Origin: Notospermus geniculatus | Lineage: Eukaryota > Nemertea > Pilidiophora > Heteronemertea > Lineidae | Assembly: GCA_002633025.1 (NCBI GenBank) | Contig: NMRB01000312.1 | Coordinates: 3,469-67,468, forward strand | Length of the DNA: 64,000 bases | Direction of reading: 5' to 3' | Position numbers and translations under genes: made by a program | Part shown: one piece after another, positions 38,301 through 50,300 of the stretch | How positions within the stretch are numbered: position 1 is the stretch's first letter | Layout of the letters: each line of letters begins with the position of its first letter | The notes under the pieces: model-generated | The model's input: only the letters and a program-made list of their open reading frames with translations | What the model was told of the DNA's origin: nothing | Database searches by the model: none

Positions 38301-41300
38301 GTGTGAGCTAGATTGATGTATAGATCGCGGTGTGCAGGGTTGGCCTAATACGTTACTTTCGCAGTAGCTCACGCGGAGTGTGTCCCTTATGCGTGAGGAT
38401 GGCGTGAAAAGATACGTGCAACACTTGCCTCATCATCCATAAGTTTGGTGTGATAGAACAACGTACGGCGGTCATACCGTGACGTCACGACCAGTATCTT
38501 TCGAGGTGATATTCAGCTCCGCAGGCAACTTCAACGCTTTCTGGCTATGACTAATCTGTACATCAGCCAAAGGTAACCCCAGGGTACACTTTGGTCCTTC
38601 ATGCCTTCAACCATATTCACAAAACAAGTTTCCACAAGGCGTAGTTATTGTGGCCAACATATCAATCAAATACCTTCAAATCCAATGAATTGCCATGTTG
38701 GTGTCACGAGAAAAAAATTCAATGTTATTTGTTGATGAAAAGTGTATGCAATTCCATTAAAAAAATTTAAGTTTGCATATACATGTATGTGTAGTGTGTG
38801 TAAATGTGTGGATGAGAACACAAATACTGTGCCGAACACAACCGAGCAGCTAGAATACAGAACAGTCCTCTTTCGAAAGTCCATTGATCTGTATATATCC
38901 AATGCACAGTGCATGTGTCGTGCATTTTTACCCTCCGTGAACTTTCAATGAGTGACATGGGAAGGGCCGAAAGCTGAAGAACTTTCAGCTGGTCACTATG
39001 GAGAAGTTCATGAAGTAGAAACTGCCTTCCGTCCCACCACATTACCATAGAAGGTACTAGTATGTTTCAAATTTAAAGAAAGAGGCCCGTAGCATTCTGT
39101 CAATTGCGAAGGCACAGTATTCATGTACCCCATGCAATGTGTAATGTGTGGCATGCGCAAGTATTCGTGGAGAAAAAAATAGTCTAAAAAGTCCTATAGA
39201 AGAATCGCCCATCATCATTTCCGTATGTTTCATCAACTTTTTCCCATATGAACGAAGATACAACAGAAATTATGCAACATAGTTATAAATCATGAGGTCA
39301 AAAAACAAAATTTGATTTTTACGAGAGCTCGACAAAACATGCAAAATAAATGAAAAAGGAGCATGCAAAGTTGTTGCTAATGGAGTCCCTAACATGGTGT
39401 AGCATGCTACATTGAGCGTGTGATGAACAACTGCCCAAGATTCTGTTGGTTCTGAGAGACTGGGGTGTTGTGATTGCTATAAGAATGTACCCAAAGCTTC
39501 AGGATTTACGCCAGAGATGCAGGGGATGTCTTCGGATCATTTTAGGATTTGAAACGTAGTGTAAATGCCAGAAATTTGAGATATGGAGGCAATACTTTTT
39601 TACANTTACTAGCATATTAGCTTGATTTGGCGCCACCCAATGTTTTTTACATTGAAACATACATTAACCTCAGGACACAATTAATTTTTTACTAATGATT
39701 AAAACGCATGTCTGAGAGAGCACAAATAGCCTCCACTTTACAGAAATGGTGTTAGAGATGTACAGCTTTTCAGCCTGTTGGACACCAAACTGAGCATGAT
39801 TTGGGGCCACTTGGTGCAGAAAACAAGGATCAGAAACTGGAAGAAAGCTCATGTGCCACAAGGGCACTATAGAAGTCCTAAGTAAGAAAACAGAAGCAAT
39901 TACATCTTGCCCAAACATGGTTCCTATTACTCCTACCCTTGCTCACTGCATGCAGTTGAAGGGCAGAGTGACACACTACCTTGATTTGTCAGATTGCCAA
40001 CAGATGCCTTCAACATCATCCAGGACAAGATTCCGGTGCAATGCATACAAAGAACATGACCAAAGGAAGCAGTGGGCTAAAACTAAGAGGCTAAATGATA
40101 CATATCTGAAGAGGATTGAAAAGGAAAAGTAACCATATCCTTCATAAACAAACTCCCTCTCGGATACATGTATGATCGTTTAGGAAAATGTGTTATCACC
40201 CAGATGTGAAGGAGTGTCTCCCAAATCTTTCTCCCCATGAGTAACACGTTCTGCAGCAGAGGGATAAAAAAGAACGAAGAGAAACGAACCTCCAGTTTAT
40301 ATGCCATCAATGTCTCCATCCTCTTCTCCCACGGGATAGTACAACACGGAGGAAAACCAAACAAACCCAGACACGACCATCTCCAGAAATAAATATAATC
40401 AAAGAAGAACAGGAATTTGATATTTTTACATAGCCTACAGAGAAATAAACTTACGCATTATGATATTGAATATACGCAGAGACAAAAGCTCGCTCAGGAA
40501 TGTGATGTCCTGCAGATATCTTTACTCGGTCCTGGTTAATGTCCCCGGCCGTGACCAAGTTCTTCAAGGATTACTGCTAATTTTTCCTAATCTGTCTTCA
40601 CAATATTGAACGTCCGATCAATCTGTCTCTCAGCAGGTTCCCTACTATAACACCGTACTGACTGAATATATCCATAGAAAACTTTGAGTCAACATGTGTA
40701 CCTCTTTTGAATGTATTCCCGGTCAAGTTGATCAAGCACACTGAGCATCACTTTCCCACTACATACACGGCCTTTTAGTTACGTTGCATCTGCATGAACT
40801 TTTATCAAAATAATCCACAGAGCGGGTCCATTTCATTCACACCTAGTACAAGCTCCATCCTGAGAAAGGGGACATTTTGGCATAATTCACACAAGCATGG
40901 TCCATGAATGAAATAATCCAAAACAGACCCATTACACGCAATCTCCACACACAGAATGATCTGACATCAGTCACATCAGCAAGCTCTGTGTGCAAGATAA
41001 ACTCCCGATGTTGTCGTCACACTCCCTGAGGCAATACCGGTAGATATTCAAACAAAATGTTGATGTTCATGGATTAAAGCTTCATGCAAACACGTGTCAA
41101 GGTGGATCGTTCATCAAGTGCCGTAGGCCCGACTACTATCCACTTACAGCAAGATTACTATCTCTTTGACAAAGCACACCATTCAGTCCATTCATGCACA
41201 CTCTATTCCCATACCACACCATTCATCCAGGCATTCATATGCAAAGATTAACATAAATGAATATATATATAGTATGATAGTTGTAAAAGGAAATCGAGAT

Positions 41301-44300
41301 TTTTTTCTACCTTGGGTAGAAACTTGCCCAGAACTGCATGACATTTGTAACTTCGAATGGCTATGGAAATATGCAGCATCGTGAAGTATGTCGGCAACAG
41401 CCAATAGACGGCATCACTCCAGAAGAGCGCAGCACCTGACGGGCAGCGTCATGACGTCCCGCACGTCATTTCATGATGTCTTGACATGTGACGAAAAAAA
41501 ATCAAATTGTTTCCCGACGTCATGATCGCTGAAACAACTGGACTTTTTTCGAGTCACGTCATGGCGTTCAGAAATGACGTGCGGGACGTCATGACGCTGC
41601 CCCGTCGGGTGCTGCACCCTTTAGGAGTGATAGAGTCTGAGTCTATTGGTCTTTCCCAGTGTGTGATGAGAAAGATCCAGATACTACAAGCAGCCACCAG
41701 TTGTGGTAGTCATAGTCACAAATACCAAAACTGCAATTTAATTTTTCCTTAGAACATCAGAGGTTCTTAGCGCTCCTTCCTTCATCACGCTGGTAATCTC
41801 AGGATGTGTCATTTTCCTCCATTTCTTGATGTTGTACAAGCATACAGACTTTTCTGAGGCCACCATAAGGGACACACTCCACGTGAGCTACTGCAAAATC
41901 CTGTCTGCAGTCAGACGTACTTCACTGCGGACAGCGAATATATACCCTGGAGGAGTACTCTGTATATTTATGGCTCCATCCAGGGGTTGACGGGGTCCGG
42001 TCCTGCCGACGGGTGTGTGCGCTAGATTGATGTATAGATCGCAGTGTGCAGGGCTGGCCTAATACATTAGTTTCGCAGTAGCTCACGCGGAGTGTGTCCC
42101 TTATGCGTGAGGATGGCGTGAAAAGATACGTGCAACACTTGCCTCATCATCCATAAGTTTGGTGTGATAGAACAACGTACGGCGGTCATACCGTGACGTC
42201 ACGACCAGTATCTTTCGAGGTGATATTCAGCTCCGCAGGCAACTTCAACGCTTTCTGGCTATGACTAATCTGTACATCAGNCGGGGTCTTTTTCAAGTGG
42301 AACTTTACAATCTGAAACTCTAGAAAAGACTCTTCTTTTCTAGAGTTTCAGATTGTAAAGTTCCACTTGAAAAAGACCCCGGTTGGGGTCGAAAATTCGT
42401 GAATTCTGGAGATTGACTTCTTGTTTATTATCATTTTGTGTGTCAATTTTGTGCTTTTTGTACCTTGGCTTCAGAAGAGTTTCAACCAACAACATACAGA
42501 GGGGTCGTCGAGGTTCACAGTGCAGTTCAATGAGACACTATGCCATACATCAAGTCAAGCCAATGCAGTACATGTATGTGCGCATGTCAAAATGGTAAAA
42601 CCCACCACCAGAGAATTCACAGAGAAAGAGCTGCTTTGAAAATTTCGAAATGTTCAAAATTGGTGAAAGAGAAGAATTCAACAATACTAAATTTTGCTCT
42701 GGACGTGCAGGCATTTCTCTGGGAACCTTTATTAGATGGAGCATGAGTAAGACACACAAATTCACTGCATTCCCAGTTTATTCTTTCTTACCTAATGAAG
42801 TAAGAAAGTGTCTCGTGGGAATGCAGAAGAACTGCCCATCACCAGTGAGAAACTACGGCAAAATATACGAAGACGTTGTTGTCACTGGTTGCCAACAGGT
42901 GAAGCAGGAACCAAACCAAAAAGAAGCTAAGGGTGCAGAGTTGTTGGCAACAACTGACAACCTGGAAGATGAACTCCATTTAAAAACTGCTTTTAAAGAG
43001 GAATCTACATCCTCTGTAATAGGAGCTGTCAGCGAGTTGACCACTAGGTGTCACTACGGCCCAATTCAATGCATCTAGCGGACCCAGTCATTATCGATCG
43101 AGCAGCAATCACATAGATTTTCCTGTACATTGGTCCGCTAAGACTTTGCTGCCATCTGTTGGCAATATGCGTGGCTGACTGCTCCCATTGCCCAATGTAC
43201 AAAAGCAACAATTTTGATCATGTATTTCAAATGTTCATGTTGATATACATGCATTTTGAGATTTGAGAAATTGCAAACGAATCAAAGACTTTCAAAAGAA
43301 ACCAAATGATTACATGAGCAATGAATTCAAAAGAGTTCATCTTCAAATCAGGAGTCCATCAATCATTGATACATGACTGAGGATGCTTTCTGCATCAGCA
43401 GCTTTCAAACTGACGTTTCCAAATTGAGAGAAAGGTTCAGTTAGCAGTGCTTCACGTTTGAAATCTGCAGGAGCTCAATCAGTTGAGCTCCTCAAAGGCT
43501 CGAGGTGAGCTGTTCACACTCGTGAAATTTGATGGTCAGTTACTTCAAGGATGCCGAGGAGCACAGTCAATCGAACTCCTCGGTGCAATTTTGCAGGCGC
43601 ACAGGGGCGCGAGCGTGATTGCGCCCGTCTTACGTGAAGCACTGAGTTAGAAGTGAGCCTTCACTGGATCCTCCTCGACTTCTATTAAAGCGAATCGAAA
43701 GCGAAAAAAATTGATTTAGAAATAGAATTTGAAAGGGGACGAATTTTCAGGAAAAAATGTAAACAAACTTCTCCCGAATGTCAACAAAGAAATTTTCGTG
43801 CATTTTGATTGGCTGAATTTTGTGTTTACAAACACCAGCCAAATGTAAACAAAATCCGCTATCGATTCGCTTTAATCAAAACATAGCAAAACCAATGTCG
43901 TCTGGATCAATGAAAGATGGCAGTATGGTCTCTACAGTCAGGTTTAAATGGAAAAAGAAACGTTTCCCTACCTTGAACCTGTCAACACCAAGTTGTCCCG
44001 CCTCCTGTTTCTGAATTGCCTCAAGTTCTGCCGCCAGAGCAGCCATGTCTGCGTCAACTTCATCCTTGTCCTTCTGATAGCCGCGGCCATTCTGCGCAGC
44101 TTTTTCCCGCTCAATCAACAAGTTGTTGACACGACCGAGCGTTTCATCATAGTCATCTTGTAAGGCCTTGATGACTGGGTCACGGAGGGATGGGTCGTGT
44201 TGGGTCAGCGCACGATGTTTGGCTAACATGTCTTCTAACATTGGCTCTTTCTTCTCAATGGCTTCTTTCAGGGCCTGAAATTACCGTACTATTTAAGGCA

Positions 44301-47300
44301 AAGTGGGGTAATAGTAGCCCCGGGGTAATAGTAGCCCCTAGCCTGGTTTTTGATTGATATTCCAGAAATGAATGAATCAATTCAACAACCAATACATGCA
44401 TGTATTATATTGTATCTCTAGTTACCATAACTAACAGAGTTAATGATTATATCACCTATTGTCTAAGAGTAATGACCATTTGAAGTACTCAAGTCAACAA
44501 CTGTACAAAAATAAGAGTGGTTCAAACTTTTTACATATTAGGTTTTATAACAGTATTTTCTGAAGCCAATGTTTGAGAGTTGGTTGAGTGAACAGGCATC
44601 ACGTGTAGAATCACNTCAACCCCTCAACATCGGTATTCTGGTATGCTGAATATATCTCTTAAACGAACTGTTCATTTCGAGTTTCAACCAACCACAACAA
44701 TATACAGAGGGGCCGTCGAGGTTCACAGTACAATTCAATGAGACACTGCTGGTACTACATGTATGCCAAGATGCCATATATCAAGTCACGCCAATGCAGT
44801 ACATGTATGTGCGCATGTCAAAATGGTAAAACCCACCACCAGAGAATTCACAGAGAAAGAGCTGCTTTGAAAATTTCGAAATGTTCAAAATTGGTGAAAG
44901 AGAAGAATTCAACAATACTAAATTTTGCTCTGGACGTGCAGGCATTTTCTCTGGGAATCTTTATTAGATGGAGCATGAGTAAGATACACAAATTCACTGC
45001 ATTCCCAGTTTATTCTTTCTTACCTAATGAAGTAAGAAAGTGTCTCGTGGGAATGCAGAAGATAACTCCCATCACCAGTGAGAAACTACGGCAAAATATA
45101 CAAAGACGTTGTTGTCACTGGTTGCCAACAGGTGAAGCAGGAACCAAACCAAAACAAAGCTAAGGGTGCGGGGTTGTTGGCAACCACTGACAACCTGGAA
45201 GATGAACTCCATTTAAAAGCTAAGAGCAATCTACATCCTCTGTAATTGCCCAATGTACAAAAGTAACAATTTTGATCATGTATTTCAAATGTTCATGTTG
45301 GTATACATGTATTTTGAGAATTGAGAAATTGCAAACGAATGCAAAGACTTTCAAAAGAAACCAAATGATTATATGAGCAATGAATTCAATAGAGTTCATC
45401 TTCATATCTGGAGCCCATCAATCATTGATACATGACTAAGGTTGCTTTCTGCATCAGCAGCTTTCGAAATGATGTTTGCAAAGAGAAAGGCTCAGTTAGA
45501 AGTGAGCCTTCACTGGATCCTCCTGGACTTCTATTAATCAAAACACTGCAAAAACACTGTTGTCTGGATCAATGAAAGATGGCAGTATGGTCTCTGCAGT
45601 CAGGTTTAAATGGAAGAAGAAACGTTTCCCTACCTTGAACCTGTCGACACCAAGTTGTCCCGCCTCCTGTTTCTGAATTGCCTCAAGTTCTGCCGCCAGA
45701 GCAGCCATGTCTGCGTCAACTTCATCCTTGCCCTTCTGATAGTCGCGGCTATTCTGCGCAGCTTGTTCCCGCTCGAACAACAAATTGTTGACACGACCGA
45801 GCGTTTCATCATAATCATCTTGTAAGGCCTTGATGACTGGGTCACGGAGGGATGGGTCGTGTTGGGTCAGTGCACGATGTTTGGCTAACATGTCTTCTAA
45901 CATTGGTTCTTTCTTCTCAATGGCTTCTTTCAGGGCCTGAAATTACCATTTATGTTAAGAAATCTCTGTGGCCTTGAGCTCCTGAACTTGAATCAAGTGG
46001 GTAATGGACGACAAAAAGGGTAATGAATGACTAAAAGAGGTAATGGATAACAAACGACCATACCTTCAGCCTGTCTTTCTCAAGGTCAGCAGCATCTGTA
46101 TGCAACTTGGCAGGCCTTTCAGCAACGTCCTTGACCTCTGCCTGCTGATGGCGCAGCCAGTCACGGAAGTCTGCCTTCATCTTCCCAACATTTTCCCATT
46201 CTTTGACCAGATTCTGAAGTTGCTGTAGCCGGTCGTTGACCTGAAGAGATCGGAAGGTTGGTCAACGAGGTATGACTTTACTCGTCACCTAACCAATTCG
46301 CTACCGGGACCATGAGACATGGCAGCATAGAGGCTTTGCAAATGACGTCACAAGCCGCCATGCTGGAGGGCACATGCTGCAGAGGTGCAGCGAAATGACC
46401 CGGGCATGCCCCAATGACGTTACGTCAAACAATGGCGTGGCGCACTTCACACAAGTCACATCACGGTCAGCTCACACCTCTGCGCCCTGTGTCCTCCAGA
46501 ATGGCCGCCAGGATGACATCATTGCAAGGCCTCTATTGACCCAAAGCACTTGAAAATCAAGGTCAAGCCTACCCTATCAATGTTGCTTTGTACGGTGGCA
46601 TTGACATCATCGGCCCTCCTGGCCAAAGGCGAATCTTGCTTGTCCAGCTGATCCAGGCTCTCCATACTACCAACATTCTCACACTGATGGGCAGCAGACG
46701 CAAGCTCCTGTTTGTAACCTTGCAGCTTTTGTAGCATTTCCTACAAAGAAGAAAACAAGATTGTAAGACCACAATGAATCATACGAACACAACGTTATGG
46801 TATTTTGCTTCCCGTCACTGACAACGAAAACCGTGTATTTGAACAGATTTCTCACCTTGGTTTCATGCATCTGGATGTGAGCGTGCTCAATGGAATCGGC
46901 CTGCGGTTTCCGCTTGCCGACCCACCAAATGGTCATGTCCTGGTCCATCACCCGCTCAACCTTGTCGACGAGCTGTTGGTATTCCATCCATTTCTCTAGG
47001 ATATCTTGGAGGCGGTCCTAAAAGAAAAGAAACCATATTCGTTTACACAGTTTTGACTTGTTCCTTTGTCTGAGCAATGTTTTTGTGTGTTTCCTTAAAG
47101 TTACATACATGCAGAGAAATGACACATACTGAATGAGTCAAACGTAGCCTACAAAGAAATGTACAAATCAACATGCAGATGGCACACAGTTTCTTTTGGC
47201 CTCATATTCCAACATTATGTTAGGAATCTTACTTCTGCAGACATTTACCCTACTTTTTTTCCAATAGACCTTGAAAGTTTTGAAATCCAGATAGTAAAAC

Positions 47301-50300
47301 GTCCGAAGACAGATGTAGAGTGGTGCCACCACGTGTCGCACCTTTGCAGGCACAATATCAAATACTTCCATTGTTACTTTTTAGAAATACATGTATTCCT
47401 CTTACAACAGAATTCTAAACATTGCTCCATTTCTGTCCAAAATACGACTCAAATGGGGGAATACAGGCACACCAAATCTTGCCAATGAAAAACAGCTATT
47501 CCTGACATAATCAGTATGTTATCAAAACCGCAGCGACAGGCGCTAGCATCTTTTTAGTCAATGTACAAATTTGCAATATGTGAATGAAACTTTGTCCAGA
47601 CATCAATAAGAATTAACGCCAGTAGTCAGCTTGAACACACCGAGCACACATATGTAACATGAAGTTTTAAGCAGTAAAAGTCAAACAAGCCATGAATAAA
47701 GATGATCATTAAATCTCACGTGGATTACATCATGTCACAACGTTTTCCACTTCCAGGTGGACAATCAAAACACCACAAGAAACTTGTAGGAAAACCACAC
47801 AGTATTTATCAGAACCGATCGCTCCTGTGGACTCGGGAAGTTCAAATTAGTACACTTTTTGACTTTCCTGCCAAGATTGCACGCCATGTAGCAGGATAAT
47901 TGGCCACAGATAAAGGACTCTCCGCATGTGGCCGATGTTCAGAACCGAGCCATTAGAGACCAATTTATAATTCCAAAGTCGATAGGAAATCAAAATGCCA
48001 TTACTGCATTAGTTGTGCCTCATTCTGTATTGACATTGCCTCATTGAATCTTAATACTAGATGAGTTTTGTAAACAAATGTGACCAATATCTCGATTGGC
48101 GAGACCCAGAAATAACACAGACATAGAAAGTGGACTTCATCACTGTTAACAAGAGGCCGGACATAAAAATCAATATTTATCACGATCTGAAGAGTATTCA
48201 AGGACGCAATATGAGACTAGCTTTAAAGAACATGTTATCTCGTATGTCAACAGCTTTGGGAAATATTGTGGTCATTAAGTCCTAATCAAAATGTGTCATT
48301 ACACAGATTAAATTTGTTTTAACAACTTCAACTTCATGGGATTATTGTAGTTTAAAGGAGCACGGTATTGCCACTTTTTCTCGGCAGCTGGCGCCACCAC
48401 GCCACTCTCCAACCCAGGGACTAAACTACATTGTCGGCGAATTGACCCGATTACCTCGTACATTCTGTAATGCTTTTTAGTAGTTCGTATTACTGCCGCT
48501 ACGTGGCTCCCTCTACATCGGCAGTCAAATAACGCATTTGAGATCCTATACCGTGCTCCTTTAACTTCTTTCTCTTGGTGTTAGTTAAAACATGTAAAAG
48601 GGAAATTCCCACACAACTGTTTGGGAGAACTTTCAATTTTGCACATATGCCAGGAAAAAACGGGATTTGACTCACCCTGATCTGTTCAGCAGTTGCCTGT
48701 AGTGCCTGATAACTGTCATCAAGGTTATCGAGTTCCGTCTTGACTTGGGTCTCCAGCTGAGGGTGGCTGTCATTGTGTACAATCAGGTCATCTCCCTTCC
48801 TGTTCTGTTTATCAATTGTACTCTTGTACGCCTTCACCTCTCTCATCAGTGCCTAGAGAAGGATGGTGAAGTTAAACAACAGCCAGGTATACAAGATTAA
48901 ACATGCCCAAGGAACCATCAGGTCAAAGCTTTTAAAAGTTTTCACAGCTCATTGGGAAAATCAGGGGTGCAACCACTTCCAGATGGGATGCTCATTTACC
49001 AAACGTCTTCGACAGCCCAGTCACATTTCGAGCTCAGAACTTTGTACAAAGACACGCAAAAATGTCAGTGTGTCCCTCAAAGCCGCTGATCAAGTTCCTT
49101 ACAGTTCTGACCCTACTCTTACACAGCTGTACTCACAGCATGTTTCTCAATCTGTTTCTTGCACAGCTCCATGGAGCTGACATTGAGCGCATTGTGTGAC
49201 ATGATCCTGAACGACATTTGTAAGATCCACTTCTCACAATCCTGGAGACCTTCCTGGTACTCATGATGCTCGTCATACTCTCCTTGCAGTTTCTTCACAA
49301 TCTCCTGGAATGAAGAAAACTCATTTTAAAGACAGATTTGCCACTTTTCTGGGTTTATACAGGCCTTTTCTTCCATTTGTGATGTCCAGCCCTCAATTTT
49401 ACAATGTATTTGGTAGTCGCACAGCATATTTTTCTAAAAGATAACTTACATTTGCTCTCTTCTTGAGCTTGTCGTAGTTCTCCTTCATCTCAAAGACAGA
49501 CTGGTTGAGCTCCTTGTCGGGGTGGCTGGCCTGGATCTGTTTGGCAACATCCACCAGATCATCAATCTGCTTGTTGTGGTAGATGATGTCAGTCTGGGCA
49601 GCCTGCAAGTGACAANTATTTATCACGATCTGAAGAGTATTCAAGGACGCAATATGAGACTAGCTTTAAAGAACATGTTATCTCGTCTATCAACACCTTT
49701 GGGGAATATTGTGGTCATTAAGTCCTATTAAATCAAAATGTGTCATTGCACACATTAAATTTGTTTTAACAACTTAAACTTCATGGGATTATTTAGTTTA
49801 ACTTCTTTCTCTTAGCCGTAAAAATTTGTTAGCTGATCTGATGAAAGGTGTCACCACGGGTCCTCGCTTTCCCAGGGTATTGAGGGATTCCATGCACAAT
49901 GCTGGCTATTGAACCATCTTTTTTTGAAGATGGGGATTTGGCACAGTGGTGTGCACGCTTTCCCTCAATGCTGGCGGTGTTGCCTTATGTGGAGGCGTGG
50001 GTTCGAATCTCGGTACTTTCTCTTAGTGTTAGGGATAGGTTCTTGAAAGGGAAATTCCCACAGAACTGCTCCTACAGTTTGGGAGAAGTTTCAATTTTGC
50101 ACATGCCACAAAGAAACCAGGAAAAAACGGGGATTGACTCACCCTGATCTGTTCAGCAGTTGCCTGTAGTGCCTGATAACTGTCATCAAGGTTATCGAGT
50201 TCTGTCTTGACTTGGGTCTCCAGCTGAGGGTGGCTGTCATTGTGTACAATCAGGTCGTCACCCTTCCTGTTCTGTTTATCAATGGTACTCTTGTATGCCT

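Larger units (their letters stand above)
35877..38565. repeat. Allelic overlap block B1
   Basis: Matches 39606-42280 nearly end to end with small indels. No coding content was recognised. Confidence 0.82.
39606..42280. repeat. Allelic overlap block B2, contained contig
   Basis: Bounded by n on both sides and wholly matched by block B1. It is best read as the other haplotype of the same segment, inserted as an extra contig. Confidence 0.82.
28797..43971. other. Large intron upstream of the tail exon
   Basis: About 15 kb in this assembly, but several kilobases are allelic duplication. It contains MITEs at 29234, 30588, 30841, 37694, 38150, 41414 and 41864 and the SINE at 33557. I found no spectrin exon. 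Stretches 29374-30587, 31200-33540 and 38566-39604 hold nothing I can name. Confidence 0.55.
48174..49615. repeat. Allelic overlap block D1
   Basis: Runs to the n at 49616 and carries E23, E22 and E21 of allele A plus the TTAA-flanked MITE. Confidence 0.85.
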
